Assembly (NCBI GenBank): GCA_948466345.1
Contig: CAOKAC010000007.1
Coordinates: 1-64,000 of the forward strand
DNA from: an uncultured Clostridia bacterium
Lineage (GTDB): Bacteria > Bacillota > Clostridia > Oscillospirales > CAG-272
Direction: 5' to 3'
DNA length: 64,000 nucleotides
Under the pieces are notes generated by a model. It saw nothing but the letters and a program-made list of their open reading frames with translations. It did no database searches and was not told the DNA's origin. Both the position numbers and the translations under genes were made by a program. This document shows, piece by piece, positions 43,360-51,438 of the stretch. How positions within the stretch are numbered: position 1 is the stretch's first letter; each line of letters opens with the position of its first letter.

Positions 43360-44619
43360 TTAAAAAATGTATACCCGAACATTTCGCCGGCCATACCCAG
43401 CAAAGTTTGGATTATTGGATTCATAATAAATATCAATAAAGTTCCCTTTGATACCGCCGCCGGTATCCGCCGCTGTCCGGAATCCCACCTCAGCGTAGCT
43501 GCCGGAAATGTAACAGGTAGTACCCAGCGGAATCACTTTAGGATCCACTGCTATTACCTTTTCTGTAGCAGGAAGACCGGAAGCCGTTATTCCACCACCG
43601 GTATATACTGTAGATCGGCAGTCTATATAATAGGAATACGAATACGACTTGCCGCCCACTTGCAGTGTACCGCCTACACCCCGATACACAATATTGTCAG
43701 TAGGATTTTGACTGGTATATTCATTCGCCAGCACCCGTTCCACTTCCACGCCGTTTACATAGGTCACCTGGTATTCCGCAGTCTGCGTACCATTTGCACC
43801 TTTTTGATGTGTTTGGGTCGAACCCTTGGGTATAGTTTGTACATCTACATACTTTGTTTCATAGGGAATCGCGGTATTTACCGCTACTGTATCATATGTA
43901 ACAGCATCTACGGATACAGTCGTATCCGCTTCAATCGTAGCTTCCATGTTTATATTGTTTCGCTGCGCATCGGTAAGCTCTAGTTCCAGCAGCTCAACAA
44001 GTGCGCCCACCGTTTTTCCGCTGGAAGTACATGTAAGACTTTCCCTATCATAAAAGGTAAACGTTACTGTAAATCTATCTGCGCTGTTCTGCAGCACAGG
44101 CTCAGCCGTTTTTTGCAGTGCAGGCTCTGCCTGTGCCGCCTGCATATCCGTCTCTGCAGCAGCCTCTGTGACCACTGTCCTTACGCCAATTGCTGTGTCT
44201 ATCGCCATCTCGTCCGTCTGTCCGGGATTCATAATCAGTACAGCGGAGATAATACCGGTACAAAGGCACAGCAACACAACCGTTGCTGCTGCTGCACGAA
44301 CTACTTTAAACGATGTCTTTACAGCGCGTCTGCCCGTTGCCCGTGGGAACGCAGAGGAAGATTTCCCGGCAGCCCTGCTGATTTGACTCTGATGCATATC
44401 GGTCTTCTGACAAATTCTGGAATTGTTTGTTCTTTTTGAAGTCTGACGCATAGGCGCCAAAACCGGCGTTTGCGCCTGTTGGGGTCTTGCCGCCGGCTGT
44501 CTATATATTCTGCCAGAAGGAACCGCCCTTTTTATCGTTTCATTTTTGCCAGTACTTGCTGCATTGCTCTTTGACAAAAGTTCGGACATTGCGCTGTGCG
44601 CACTGTTTTTCTTTTTCAA
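43360..44619 (-). CDS. Exported G5-domain and 3D-domain cell-wall protein (YabE/Rpf-like)
   Basis: About 419 residues. A basic, low-complexity cytoplasmic N terminus (about 1-120) precedes a transmembrane helix (about 127-150). Outside follow DUF348-like (TVTFTFYDRESLTCTSSGKTVGALV) and G5-like regions (IPYETKYVDVQTIPKGSTQTHQKG), then a C-terminal 3D domain with the three conserved aspartates: YIDCRSTVY, VIAVDPKVIPLGT and AADTGGGIKGNFIDIYY. 3D domains are double-psi beta barrels of lytic transglycosylases. I favour a TTG start at 44619 because GGTGGTG lies six bases upstream; an ATG at 44676 lacks such a site. Confidence 0.82.
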   Translation of the reverse strand: MKKKNSAHSAMSELLSKSNAASTGKNETIKRAVPSGRIYRQPAARPQQAQTPVLAPMRQTSKRTNNSRICQKTDMHQSQISRAAGKSSSAFPRATGRRAVKTSFKVVRAAAATVVLLCLCTGIISAVLIMNPGQTDEMAIDTAIGVRTVVTEAAAETDMQAAQAEPALQKTAEPVLQNSADRFTVTFTFYDRESLTCTSSGKTVGALVELLELELTDAQRNNINMEATIEADTTVSVDAVTYDTVAVNTAIPYETKYVDVQTIPKGSTQTHQKGANGTQTAEYQVTYVNGVEVERVLANEYTSQNPTDNIVYRGVGGTLQVGGKSYSYSYYIDCRSTVYTGGGITASGLPATEKVIAVDPKVIPLGTTCYISGSYAEVGFRTAADTGGGIKGNFIDIYYESNNPNFAGYGRRNVRVYIF

Positions 44620-44981
44620 ATCGCTCACCACCAAAATTTTTTCCCGCACCTGCGGGCGGCTTCTATATGAAATCACAAAAAACTTTCATATTTTTGGCCA
44701 ATTTTCTAAAGAAATGTTTTCCTTTTTGTATATACAAGCAGCGCAAAATATTGTATAATATTTGTGAGATGATAGTCTATTTTCATTTTATATTTTTATC
44801 ATAATATGTTGCTGTGCATGAACATACGCGTAAGAGTATAACACATTTGTCCCCAAATTGCAAGGGAAATTTATGGCAGGCATATGCGCCTCCGGTCGAA
44901 TCCCACACTGCCGCCTGTCCAAATATAGTATTTAAACATTGTATTTATACATATAAACTATCGGAAAGGTCTGGATTACAT
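44620..44981. other. Divergent intergenic region
   Basis: This 360-base AT-rich gap separates the leftward 3D-domain gene from the rightward HAD gene and must contain both promoters. TATAAT occurs at 44754-44759 on the plus strand without a convincing -35. No additional gene or RNA is supported. A short T-arm-like string near 44895 is not part of a complete tRNA. Confidence 0.5.
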
Positions 44982-45788
44982 ATGATTTCTTTACAACCTC
45001 TGCATGACAAAGAGGCGTTTATTATTGATATGGACGGAGTAATTTACCATGGTAACACGCTCCTTCCAGGCGTACTTGATTTTATTGATTGGATGCGGCG
45101 GGAAAACAAAAAATTTCTCTTTCTTACCAACTCCAGCGAGCGCTCTCCCAGAGAACTGTCTACAAAGCTTCTACGTATGGGGCTGGATATTCCAGAAAAT
45201 CAATTTTATACAAGTGCGCTTGCCACCGCTTCTTTTTTGAAAACACAGTGTCCCGGCGGCAGCGCCTATGTAATTGGCGAGCCTGGCCTTGTCAACGCGC
45301 TTTATGAAGCGGGCTTCAGTATGAACGACTATAACCCTGACTATGTAGTATTTGGCGAAACACGATCTATTAACTACGAAAAAATTGAACATGCGGTAAA
45401 GCTTGTCCAAAACGGCGCAAAACTTATTGGCACCAATTCCGATCTTACCGGTCCCACAAACGCCGGTCGCATTATGCCTGCCTGCCGAGCGCTTATTTCT
45501 CCCATTACCCTTACCACAGGAGTTGAGGCATATTATATTGGTAAGCCTAACCCGCTGATTATGCGCCATGCTTTAAAGCACTTGAACGTACATAGAGAAA
45601 ACGCCGCGATTATAGGCGACCGGATGGATACGGATATCGTAGCTGGTATCGAAAGTGAGCTGGATACCGTATTGGTGCTCTCCGGCGTAACAGATTTGAA
45701 AACGATGAAGCTATTCCCCTACCGGCCTGCCTATATTATGACCGGTGTAGGCGATATACCTAAAGATGAAATCGAACGCATCCGCTGA
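44982..45788 (+). CDS. HAD-IIA family hydrolase (NagD-like)
   Basis: About 268 residues. Motif I IIDMDGVIYHGN (nucleophile Asp), motif II LTNSSERSPRELSTKL, a C2-type cap (about 85-180) with VVFGETRSINYEKIEHAV, and motif III/IV GKPNPLIMRHAL and IIGDRMDTDIVAG. NagD-like enzymes dephosphorylate nucleotides and sugar phosphates. The start at ATG 44982 aligns with homologues (short N terminus before motif I); GGAAAGG lies 12 bases upstream, slightly far. Confidence 0.88.
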   Translation: MISLQPLHDKEAFIIDMDGVIYHGNTLLPGVLDFIDWMRRENKKFLFLTNSSERSPRELSTKLLRMGLDIPENQFYTSALATASFLKTQCPGGSAYVIGEPGLVNALYEAGFSMNDYNPDYVVFGETRSINYEKIEHAVKLVQNGAKLIGTNSDLTGPTNAGRIMPACRALISPITLTTGVEAYYIGKPNPLIMRHALKHLNVHRENAAIIGDRMDTDIVAGIESELDTVLVLSGVTDLKTMKLFPYRPAYIMTGVGDIPKDEIERIR

Positions 45789-45812
45789 TTTTTAATTGCT
45801 GTTTTCATATGT

Positions 45813-45847
45813 ACAATAAAGCACCGCTTCGCCGGTGCTTTATTGTA
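45813..45847 (+). terminator. Terminator of the NagD-like gene
   Basis: Stem ACAATAAAGCACCG / CGGTGCTTTATTGT with a CTTCG-type loop, 25 bases past the stop codon. The gap from there to 45997 is AT-rich promoter DNA for the citrate synthase gene, with TATAAT strings at 45958 and 45969 but no clear -35. Confidence 0.75.
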
Positions 45848-45997
45848 TCTGTAACTCCCATAGATTAACATTTGTGCAAACCGTACATTAAAACCATTTT
45901 TTTCTTCAAAATGTCGTAAATGTTGCATTCATTCATACGGAGTTCATTTTATTTCTATATAATATATTTATAATAAATGTAGAAAGGATTCTAATTC

Positions 45998-47362
45998 ATG
46001 AATACAAATCCTTATTCGGTCATCACACCGTACATCACAGAGCTTTCCGATAAGAGCTGCGCCGCCAACGGAATCAAACCGGAAATGTATACAGAATACA
46101 ATGTTAAGCGCGGACTCAGAGATCTTCAAGGCAAAGGTGTGCTTACTGGACTGACAGAAATATCCGAAGTAGTTTCCAGCAAAATGATCGATGGCGAAAG
46201 TGTCCCTGTTCCAGGTGAATTGTATTATAGAGGCATCAACGTCAAGGATTTTGTCGCAGGCTTTCAAAGCGAAAATCGCTTTGGATTTGAAGAATGTGTA
46301 TATTTGTTACTGTTCGGAGCGCTGCCTACAAAAAAAGAGCTAAATCAGTTCAGCGCGCAGCTTGCTGCATACCGCAGTCTTCCCACCAGCTTTGTACGAG
46401 ATATTATTTTGAAAGCCCCCAGCCGGGATATGATGAATACCCTTGCACGCAGCGTGCTGACACTATACGCCTACGATGACAACGCAGACGATATTTCCCT
46501 GCCCAACGTCCTGCGGCAGTGCCTGCAGTTGGTCGCTCTGTTTCCAATGCTGTCTGTATATGGATACCAGTCCTATTCCCACTATCACGATAAGCAAAGC
46601 CTCTTTATCCATGCGCCTAAAGAAGAATTATCCGCCGCGGAAAATCTTCTGCATATTTTGCGTCCGGATGGTGCCTTTACAGAAATTGAAGCACGCACGC
46701 TGGATCTGGCTATGGTGCTTCATGCAGAACACGGCGGCGGCAATAACTCCACTTTTACCACACATGTAGTAACTTCTTCCGGTACGGATACATACTCCAC
46801 GGTGGCGGCTTCCCTTGGTTCCCTGAAAGGACCGCGGCACGGCGGCGCTAATATCAAAGTGGTCCATATGTTTGACGATATGAAGAAGAATATTCCTGAC
46901 AGAAGCGATGCTTCTATTCGAGATTACCTGTATAAAGTCCTGCGTAAAGAAGCCTTTGACAAAAGCGGCCTGATTTATGGAATCGGACACGCTGTATATT
47001 CCCTGTCCGATCCTAGAGCCGATATTTTGAAAACCTTTGCAAAAAAGCTCTCCTTTGAAAAAGGAATGGAAGAAGATTACGATTTGTATAAGCGTGCGGC
47101 AATCAACGCTTCCGAATTAATTGCAGAAACCAGAAAAATCTATAAAGGTGTCAGCCCTAATGTAGACTTTTACAGCGGCATGATTTATCGGATGCTGGGA
47201 CTGCCGGAAGAACTTTATACACCGATCTTTGCTGTATCCCGAATCGCCGGCTGGAGCGCGCATCGCCTGGAAGAGCTGCAGAACGCCGGGAAAATTATCC
47301 GGCCTGCATACAAATGTGTGCGGGAACACCAGTCCTATATTCCTATAGCAGACCGCAAATAA
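45998..47362 (+). CDS. gltA: Citrate synthase
   Basis: A 454-residue enzyme condensing acetyl-CoA with oxaloacetate. Family landmarks: YYRGINVKDFVAGF near residue 75, the catalytic His in VLHAEHGGGNNSTFT (about 238-252), GSLKGPRHGGANIKV (about 275-289) and YGIGHAVYSLSDPRA (about 327-341) with the second His, then the catalytic Asp region NVDFYSGMIYRMLG (about 388-401). It is somewhat longer at the N terminus than common type II enzymes, like those of other Clostridia. In such anaerobes it feeds glutamate synthesis. The following gene starts 19 bases later. Confidence 0.94.
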   Translation: MNTNPYSVITPYITELSDKSCAANGIKPEMYTEYNVKRGLRDLQGKGVLTGLTEISEVVSSKMIDGESVPVPGELYYRGINVKDFVAGFQSENRFGFEECVYLLLFGALPTKKELNQFSAQLAAYRSLPTSFVRDIILKAPSRDMMNTLARSVLTLYAYDDNADDISLPNVLRQCLQLVALFPMLSVYGYQSYSHYHDKQSLFIHAPKEELSAAENLLHILRPDGAFTEIEARTLDLAMVLHAEHGGGNNSTFTTHVVTSSGTDTYSTVAASLGSLKGPRHGGANIKVVHMFDDMKKNIPDRSDASIRDYLYKVLRKEAFDKSGLIYGIGHAVYSLSDPRADILKTFAKKLSFEKGMEEDYDLYKRAAINASELIAETRKIYKGVSPNVDFYSGMIYRMLGLPEELYTPIFAVSRIAGWSAHRLEELQNAGKIIRPAYKCVREHQSYIPIADRK

Positions 47363-47381
47363 AAAATGGAGCGTTGATTCA

Positions 47382-48275
47382 ATGAAGCAAACGCCTTTCC
47401 CTAGAACCCAGGTAGGCGGTATATCCGTCTCTCGATTTATCATCGGTTCTAACTGGATGGCCGGTTACAGTCATCGCAGTGACGCAGCCGACCAAATGAT
47501 AAAAGAACATCACTGTACACCGCATACAATGTATCCCATGTTCGACACCTTCATGGAGCATGGGATCGACACAGTCATGGCCCCTTTCGGTATGCTTCCG
47601 CACATATATCAAGCTGTTATGGACACCAGCGAGCGTTGGGGCAAGGAGATGATCCTGGTAGACACTCCAGTAATCAACGTAGACAATACAAAAGAAGGAC
47701 GCCGAGAAGCAGAAGCAACTATTGGGGAATGTGCTCGTCGCGGTGCAAAAATTTGCCTCATTCACCATTACTCCGCGGAACAGCTTGTCGATAAAAATAA
47801 ACGATGCATTCACCGACTAGATGATTATACAAAAATGATCCGAGACGCAGGTATGGAGCCAGGCCTGTCTGCACATATGCCAGAGCTGGTCATTTACAGC
47901 GACGAAAACGGATATGACGTGGAAACCTATATCCAAATCTACAACTGTATGGGCTTTCTTATGCAGGTGGAAATTGAATCGGTAAACGCTATTATTCAAA
48001 ATGCAAAAAAACCTGTCATGGTGATCAAGGCTATGGCGGCCGGCAGAACCACCCCCTTTGTAGGACTAAACTTCGCATGGGCTACCATCCGTGATTGCGA
48101 TATGATCACTGTTGGATGCTTTAATGAACGGGAAGCGGCAGAAGACATCGAAATTTCTCGAGCGGCTTTAGAGAGCCGGAGTGCCAATCTTGCAAAACGA
48201 AATAGTCCTGCAAAAAATCAGACAGTTTTAGCCGCAGGAGGGCGAAAGCCGTCAGATTCTGCAAAACAAGAATAG
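47382..48275 (+). CDS. TIM-barrel protein of unknown function, distantly aldo/keto reductase-like
   Basis: A 297-residue protein. The opening (TQVGGISVSRFIIGSNWMAGYSHRS) and the C-terminal AAEDIEISRAAL resemble aldo/keto reductases, and beta-alpha repeats are apparent (MILVDTPVIN, AKICLIHHYS, PVMVIKAMAAGRTTP). The Tyr/Lys catalytic pair of true AKRs is not evident, so NADPH-dependent reduction should not be assumed. It follows citrate synthase by 19 bases and probably shares its transcript. The role is unknown. Confidence 0.7.
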   Translation: MKQTPFPRTQVGGISVSRFIIGSNWMAGYSHRSDAADQMIKEHHCTPHTMYPMFDTFMEHGIDTVMAPFGMLPHIYQAVMDTSERWGKEMILVDTPVINVDNTKEGRREAEATIGECARRGAKICLIHHYSAEQLVDKNKRCIHRLDDYTKMIRDAGMEPGLSAHMPELVIYSDENGYDVETYIQIYNCMGFLMQVEIESVNAIIQNAKKPVMVIKAMAAGRTTPFVGLNFAWATIRDCDMITVGCFNEREAAEDIEISRAALESRSANLAKRNSPAKNQTVLAAGGRKPSDSAKQE

Positions 48276-48306
48276 CAGCCCCCGATTTTCAGCATACTAT
48301 ATACTA

Positions 48307-48334
48307 TTGACACAAAACTTGCTGGGTATATTTT
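48307..48334 (+). promoter_or_regulatory. Candidate promoter of the zinc-ribbon gene
   Basis: TTGACA (48307-48312) then, after 16 bases, TATTTT (48329-48334). It sits where an open frame could extend upstream, arguing that translation starts downstream at 48361. Confidence 0.5.
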
Positions 48335-48360
48335 CGCATAGCCTGGCACAGGAGGCAATG

Positions 48361-49005
48361 ATGGTTTTAAATGAAAAAGGGACTACGGTAACATATCGAT
48401 GTCCTGAATGTGGGACATGGGTAACCAGCTTGGTTGGTGTGTTTTCCCTTACTGCCGATATGCTGCGGCTGAAATGTCCCTGCGGGGGAAGCGAAATGAC
48501 GCTGCTGAATGGAAAAGACAAAAAAGTGCGGCTGAATGTTCCCTGTTTTCTCTGCCCGCAACCCCACAGTTTTGCTTTATCCACGCAGCTTTTCTTTGAC
48601 AAAGATTTGTTTGCACTACCCTGTGCTTACTCGGGGATTGATATTTGCTTTCTTGGCAAGGAACAGGCAGTAAACGAAGCGATCAAGCAATCAGACAAAG
48701 AACTGGAAGAGCTTCTTGGAGAAGCAGGGTATGCTGAATTTACCGCCGCTAGAGAAAAGTCGGATACAGAGATTTTTTCAGATTTGCAAATTTTAGACAT
48801 TATCCATTTTGTAGTGCGGGACTTGCAGGAAGCAGGCGAAATCTCCTGCAAATGCGAGGGAGGTACCAGCGATTATACAGTAGAAGTTACGCATGACGGG
48901 GTACAGGTACAATGTAAGACATGTGGGGCCAGTACGATTATTCCGGTCACCAGTACTTTGTCCGCTAATGCATTTCTACACTGTGAGCATTTAGACCTAG
49001 TATAA
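48361..49005 (+). CDS. Zinc-ribbon protein of unknown function
   Basis: About 214 residues. Two CxxC-type clusters are visible: CPECGTW with CPCGG near the N terminus (about 13-45), a CFLCP pair near 60, and CKTCGAS near 190, suggesting one or more zinc ribbons. The middle third is acidic and helical (NEAIKQSDKELEELLGEAGY). I do not recognise a named family; CpXC-type proteins are similar in flavour. ATG at 48361 has GGAGG five bases upstream. A very strong hairpin follows the gene. Confidence 0.7.
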   Translation: MVLNEKGTTVTYRCPECGTWVTSLVGVFSLTADMLRLKCPCGGSEMTLLNGKDKKVRLNVPCFLCPQPHSFALSTQLFFDKDLFALPCAYSGIDICFLGKEQAVNEAIKQSDKELEELLGEAGYAEFTAAREKSDTEIFSDLQILDIIHFVVRDLQEAGEISCKCEGGTSDYTVEVTHDGVQVQCKTCGASTIIPVTSTLSANAFLHCEHLDLV

Positions 49006-49013
49006 ATTTAAAT

Positions 49014-49055
49014 AGACAAATCCATCCGAACTCCCCTGTTCGGATGGATTTGTCT
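49014..49055 (+). terminator. Long perfect hairpin after the zinc-ribbon gene
   Basis: 18-bp perfect stem (49014-49031 with 49038-49055) and six-base loop. There is no good T tract, only TTGT, so it may be an incomplete terminator or RNA-stability element; the phosphodiesterase gene starts 25 bases later. Confidence 0.6.
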
Positions 49056-49079
49056 TGTAAATGATTATAGGAGATTATT

Positions 49080-49625
49080 ATGAAACTTATGATTGCATCC
49101 GACATACACGGTTCTGCATCGTGGTGCCGCAAAATGCTGGAATCCAGAGAAGCAGAAGGCGCTCCACGCCTTCTGCTTCTGGGAGATATTCTATATCATG
49201 GGCCGCGAAACGATCTTCCCGATCAGTATAATCCCAAGGAAGTCCTTGCTATGCTCAATCCTCTGCGTCAGTCTATCTTCTGTGTGCGCGGCAACTGCGA
49301 CACAGAAGTAGACCAAATGGTACTGACTTTTCCCATATTAGCAGACTATGCCCTGTTGTATGCAGGGGACAAGCCTATCTATGCTACACATGGACATGTA
49401 TATAATCCGGGTTCTCCTCCCCCGCTGGAGGAAGGCGCAGTACTTTTGAATGGCCATACCCATGTACCTGCCTATTCGTCCAAAGATACCTTCACATATA
49501 TAAACCCAGGCTCTGTTTCCATTCCCAAAGAAAACAGTTGTCATTCCTACATCCTGTTAGAAGACAAGCGTCTTTTCTGGAAGGATCTTTCCACAGGAAA
49601 AATCTATATGGAAAAGTCCCTTTAA
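49080..49625 (+). CDS. yfcE: YfcE-type metallophosphoesterase
   Basis: A 181-residue phosphodiesterase of the calcineurin fold. Metal ligands: ASDIHG (Asp/His), LLGDILYHGPRN, VRGNCDTE (Asn/Asp), ATHGHVYN and NGHTHVPAY. Length and order match YfcE, a Mn2+-dependent phosphodiesterase of unknown physiological substrate. AGGAGATTATT precedes ATG. It is convergent with the DUF1048 gene, only four bases away, with no terminator between. Confidence 0.9.
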   Translation: MKLMIASDIHGSASWCRKMLESREAEGAPRLLLLGDILYHGPRNDLPDQYNPKEVLAMLNPLRQSIFCVRGNCDTEVDQMVLTFPILADYALLYAGDKPIYATHGHVYNPGSPPPLEEGAVLLNGHTHVPAYSSKDTFTYINPGSVSIPKENSCHSYILLEDKRLFWKDLSTGKIYMEKSL

Positions 49626-49629
49626 TGCC

Positions 49630-49986
49630 TTATCTTCCTACTTTTTTCTGAATATCCCTGTTGAATGCCTCACGTTGATTGTCCGTGTTGGTTTTTGCAC
49701 TGCGCAGCAGGTCATCGCAAAAGGCGGCTACATCGTCGCCGGTAATCTGGAGCACAGTTTTACCTTCTGCTGCTCCCGCTTCAAACAAATCGATTAAATC
49801 ATAATGGATTTGCATGATATCATAGCCAGCGCCGGAAGCAAACATCCACATACGCTCCTGAATTTTTTTATACACATATTGATAGTCCTGCGGCAGCATC
49901 TGCACCCGAGCCATCTGCGCCTTATACTCCCGCTTCTCTTCCATAATCTTTTTTATATTCAAATAATTATCCCAAAACGCAGACAT
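49630..49986 (-). CDS. DUF1048 family protein
   Basis: A 118-residue, mainly helical protein with the family pattern: YLNIKKIMEEKREYKAQMARVQMLPQDYQYVYKKIQ and a C-terminal GDDVAAFCDDLLRS segment. DUF1048 proteins are commonly encoded directly after PadR regulators in Firmicutes. The start ATG abuts the PadR stop codon (TAAATG), so the two are coupled. Function unknown. Confidence 0.85.
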   Translation of the reverse strand: MSAFWDNYLNIKKIMEEKREYKAQMARVQMLPQDYQYVYKKIQERMWMFASGAGYDIMQIHYDLIDLFEAGAAEGKTVLQITGDDVAAFCDDLLRSAKTNTDNQREAFNRDIQKKVGR

Positions 49987-50310
49987 TTATCCATTCTCCT
50001 TTAATTGTGTGATTTTGGATGCAACGAACGTCCATTTTTCCCAAAAACAGCACAGCTGCTCTTTTCCTGCTTCATTTAGTGTGTAAAATTTCCGTGACGG
50101 TCCCTTATCTGATGCTTTTTTCTCTACATGAACCAAGCCATGTCCTTCCATACGGAGCAAAATTGTATACACAGTTCCTTCAACCACATCAGCAAATCCA
50201 AGTGCATTGAGTCGGCGTGTAATTTCGTATCCATAGGTTTCTCCACGGCTGATTATTTCCATCACGCATCCCTCTAATACTCCCTTTAGCATCTCCGTCA
50301 AATTTTCCAA
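49987..50310 (-). CDS. PadR-family transcriptional regulator
   Basis: About 107 residues. Winged-helix PadR domain: LTEMLKGVLEGCVMEIISRGETYGYEITRRLNALGF, then EGTVYTILLRMEGHGLV (recognition region) and RKFYTLNEAGKEQL. The TTG at 50310 is the likely start, since AAAGGAG lies seven bases upstream and homologues begin at that residue; a GTG at 50328 overlaps that site. It probably represses its own promoter through the palindrome at 50359-50371. No obvious efflux target lies next to it. Confidence 0.88.
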   Translation of the reverse strand: MENLTEMLKGVLEGCVMEIISRGETYGYEITRRLNALGFADVVEGTVYTILLRMEGHGLVHVEKKASDKGPSRKFYTLNEAGKEQLCCFWEKWTFVASKITQLKENG

Positions 50311-50358
50311 ATTATTTTCTCCTTTCACCGACTACTTTGCATTACTTAGTACTACTAT

Positions 50359-50387
50359 ATTGTATTACAATGTAGTTATACTGTCAA
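50359..50387 (-). promoter_or_regulatory. padR promoter with overlapping palindrome
   Basis: On the minus strand TTGACA (50387-50382), 17-base spacer, TACAAT (50364-50359). The 13-bp palindrome ATTGTA-T-TACAAT (50359-50371) covers the -10 element and is a likely PadR operator. Confidence 0.7.
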
Positions 50388-50436
50388 GAAAAATTTTTTT
50401 ATATTTTCCCACTTTTCTGCTTTTTATGAACTTTTA

Positions 50437-50465
50437 TTGAAAAAAAGCGCCTTTTCTGGTATACT
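50437..50465 (+). promoter_or_regulatory. Promoter of the prenyl-phosphoribose cluster
   Basis: TTGAAA (50437-50442), 17-base spacer, extended -10 TGGTATACT with TATACT at 50460-50465. The start codon is 62 bases downstream. Confidence 0.75.
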
Positions 50466-50527
50466 GATTATAATAAATGGAAATTTTCGGTCAAAAACAG
50501 AATGCAGTTTTCTAAGGAGACATTCGA

Positions 50528-51391
50528 ATGGTAAAATCATATATCAAACTCATGCGCGTGCATCACTACATTAAAAACCTGTTGATATTAGCCGCCTTAG
50601 CATGCAGCGGACAGTTTTTCATATGGACAAAACTGCGTGCAGGCCTTGCCGGATTTGCAGCTTTTTGCTTGATATCCTCCGTGGTATATATTATCAATGA
50701 TATTCAAGATAGGGAAAAAGATCGTGTGCATCCGCAAAAATGCAACCGTCCGATTGCCTCGGGAGCGGTTTCTGTCAAAGGTGCGGTTATTCTTGCAGCT
50801 GTACTGTTTGTAGTTGCGACTATTTGCAACTTTTGTGCCTTTCGTCCGCTCTCCAGTATACTGCTTCTCCTTTATTTTGTTCTAAATCTTGCTTACAGCT
50901 TCGGACTAAAAAATATCCCCATTATCGATATCAGTATTCTTGTAGCAGGTTTTTTAATTCGTGTTATTTATGGTGCACTTATTACAAATATCACTATATC
51001 CAAATGGCTTTATTTAACCGTAATCGCAGTCGCATTCTATTTTGCACTTGGGAAACGGCGCAACGAACTAGCCAAAACAAGCAATGGAGAAACACGCGCA
51101 GTGCTGAAAGCCTATCCCATCCAGTTTTTAGATAAAAATATGTATATGTGTCTGGCACTAGCCAATGTATTTTATGCACTTTGGAGCATGGATGCATCTA
51201 CCATTGCCCTATATAAAAACGAATATTTGGTTTTCACTGTTCCAATTGTTTTGCTTATCACAATGAAATACAGTATGAATGTGGAAGGAGACTCCGACGG
51301 AGATCCTGTAAATGTTCTGCTACATGACAAAATCCTGATTGTTCTGTGTGTCGTTTATTTAGCAGCGATGTTTATGATCCTGTATCTATGA
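50528..51391 (+). CDS. UbiA-family prenyltransferase, decaprenyl-phosphate phosphoribosyltransferase-like
   Basis: A 287-residue protein with about eight transmembrane helices. The opening LMRVHHYIKNLLILAALACSGQ and the Mg2+-binding motif NDIQDREKDRVHPQKCNRPIASG (about residues 58-80) are those of the DPPR-synthase branch (mycobacterial Rv3806c), which transfers phosphoribose from PRPP to a polyprenyl phosphate. A second Asp motif lies near FYFALGKRRNELAK. A GT-C-like membrane protein and a HAD phosphatase follow on the same strand, fitting a pathway to a lipid-linked pentose donor. Confidence 0.85.
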   Translation: MVKSYIKLMRVHHYIKNLLILAALACSGQFFIWTKLRAGLAGFAAFCLISSVVYIINDIQDREKDRVHPQKCNRPIASGAVSVKGAVILAAVLFVVATICNFCAFRPLSSILLLLYFVLNLAYSFGLKNIPIIDISILVAGFLIRVIYGALITNITISKWLYLTVIAVAFYFALGKRRNELAKTSNGETRAVLKAYPIQFLDKNMYMCLALANVFYALWSMDASTIALYKNEYLVFTVPIVLLITMKYSMNVEGDSDGDPVNVLLHDKILIVLCVVYLAAMFMILYL

Positions 51392-51438
51392 TGAAAATAC
51401 AAAGCTGTACTTTATCAGTATATTGAAGAGGTATCCGG

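Noticed and set aside
44890..44915. T-arm-like string (GGTCGAATCC) as part of a tRNA gene
   Set aside because: One base short of the T-loop consensus, and no anticodon arm, D arm or matching acceptor stem exists upstream. No complete tRNA was seen anywhere.
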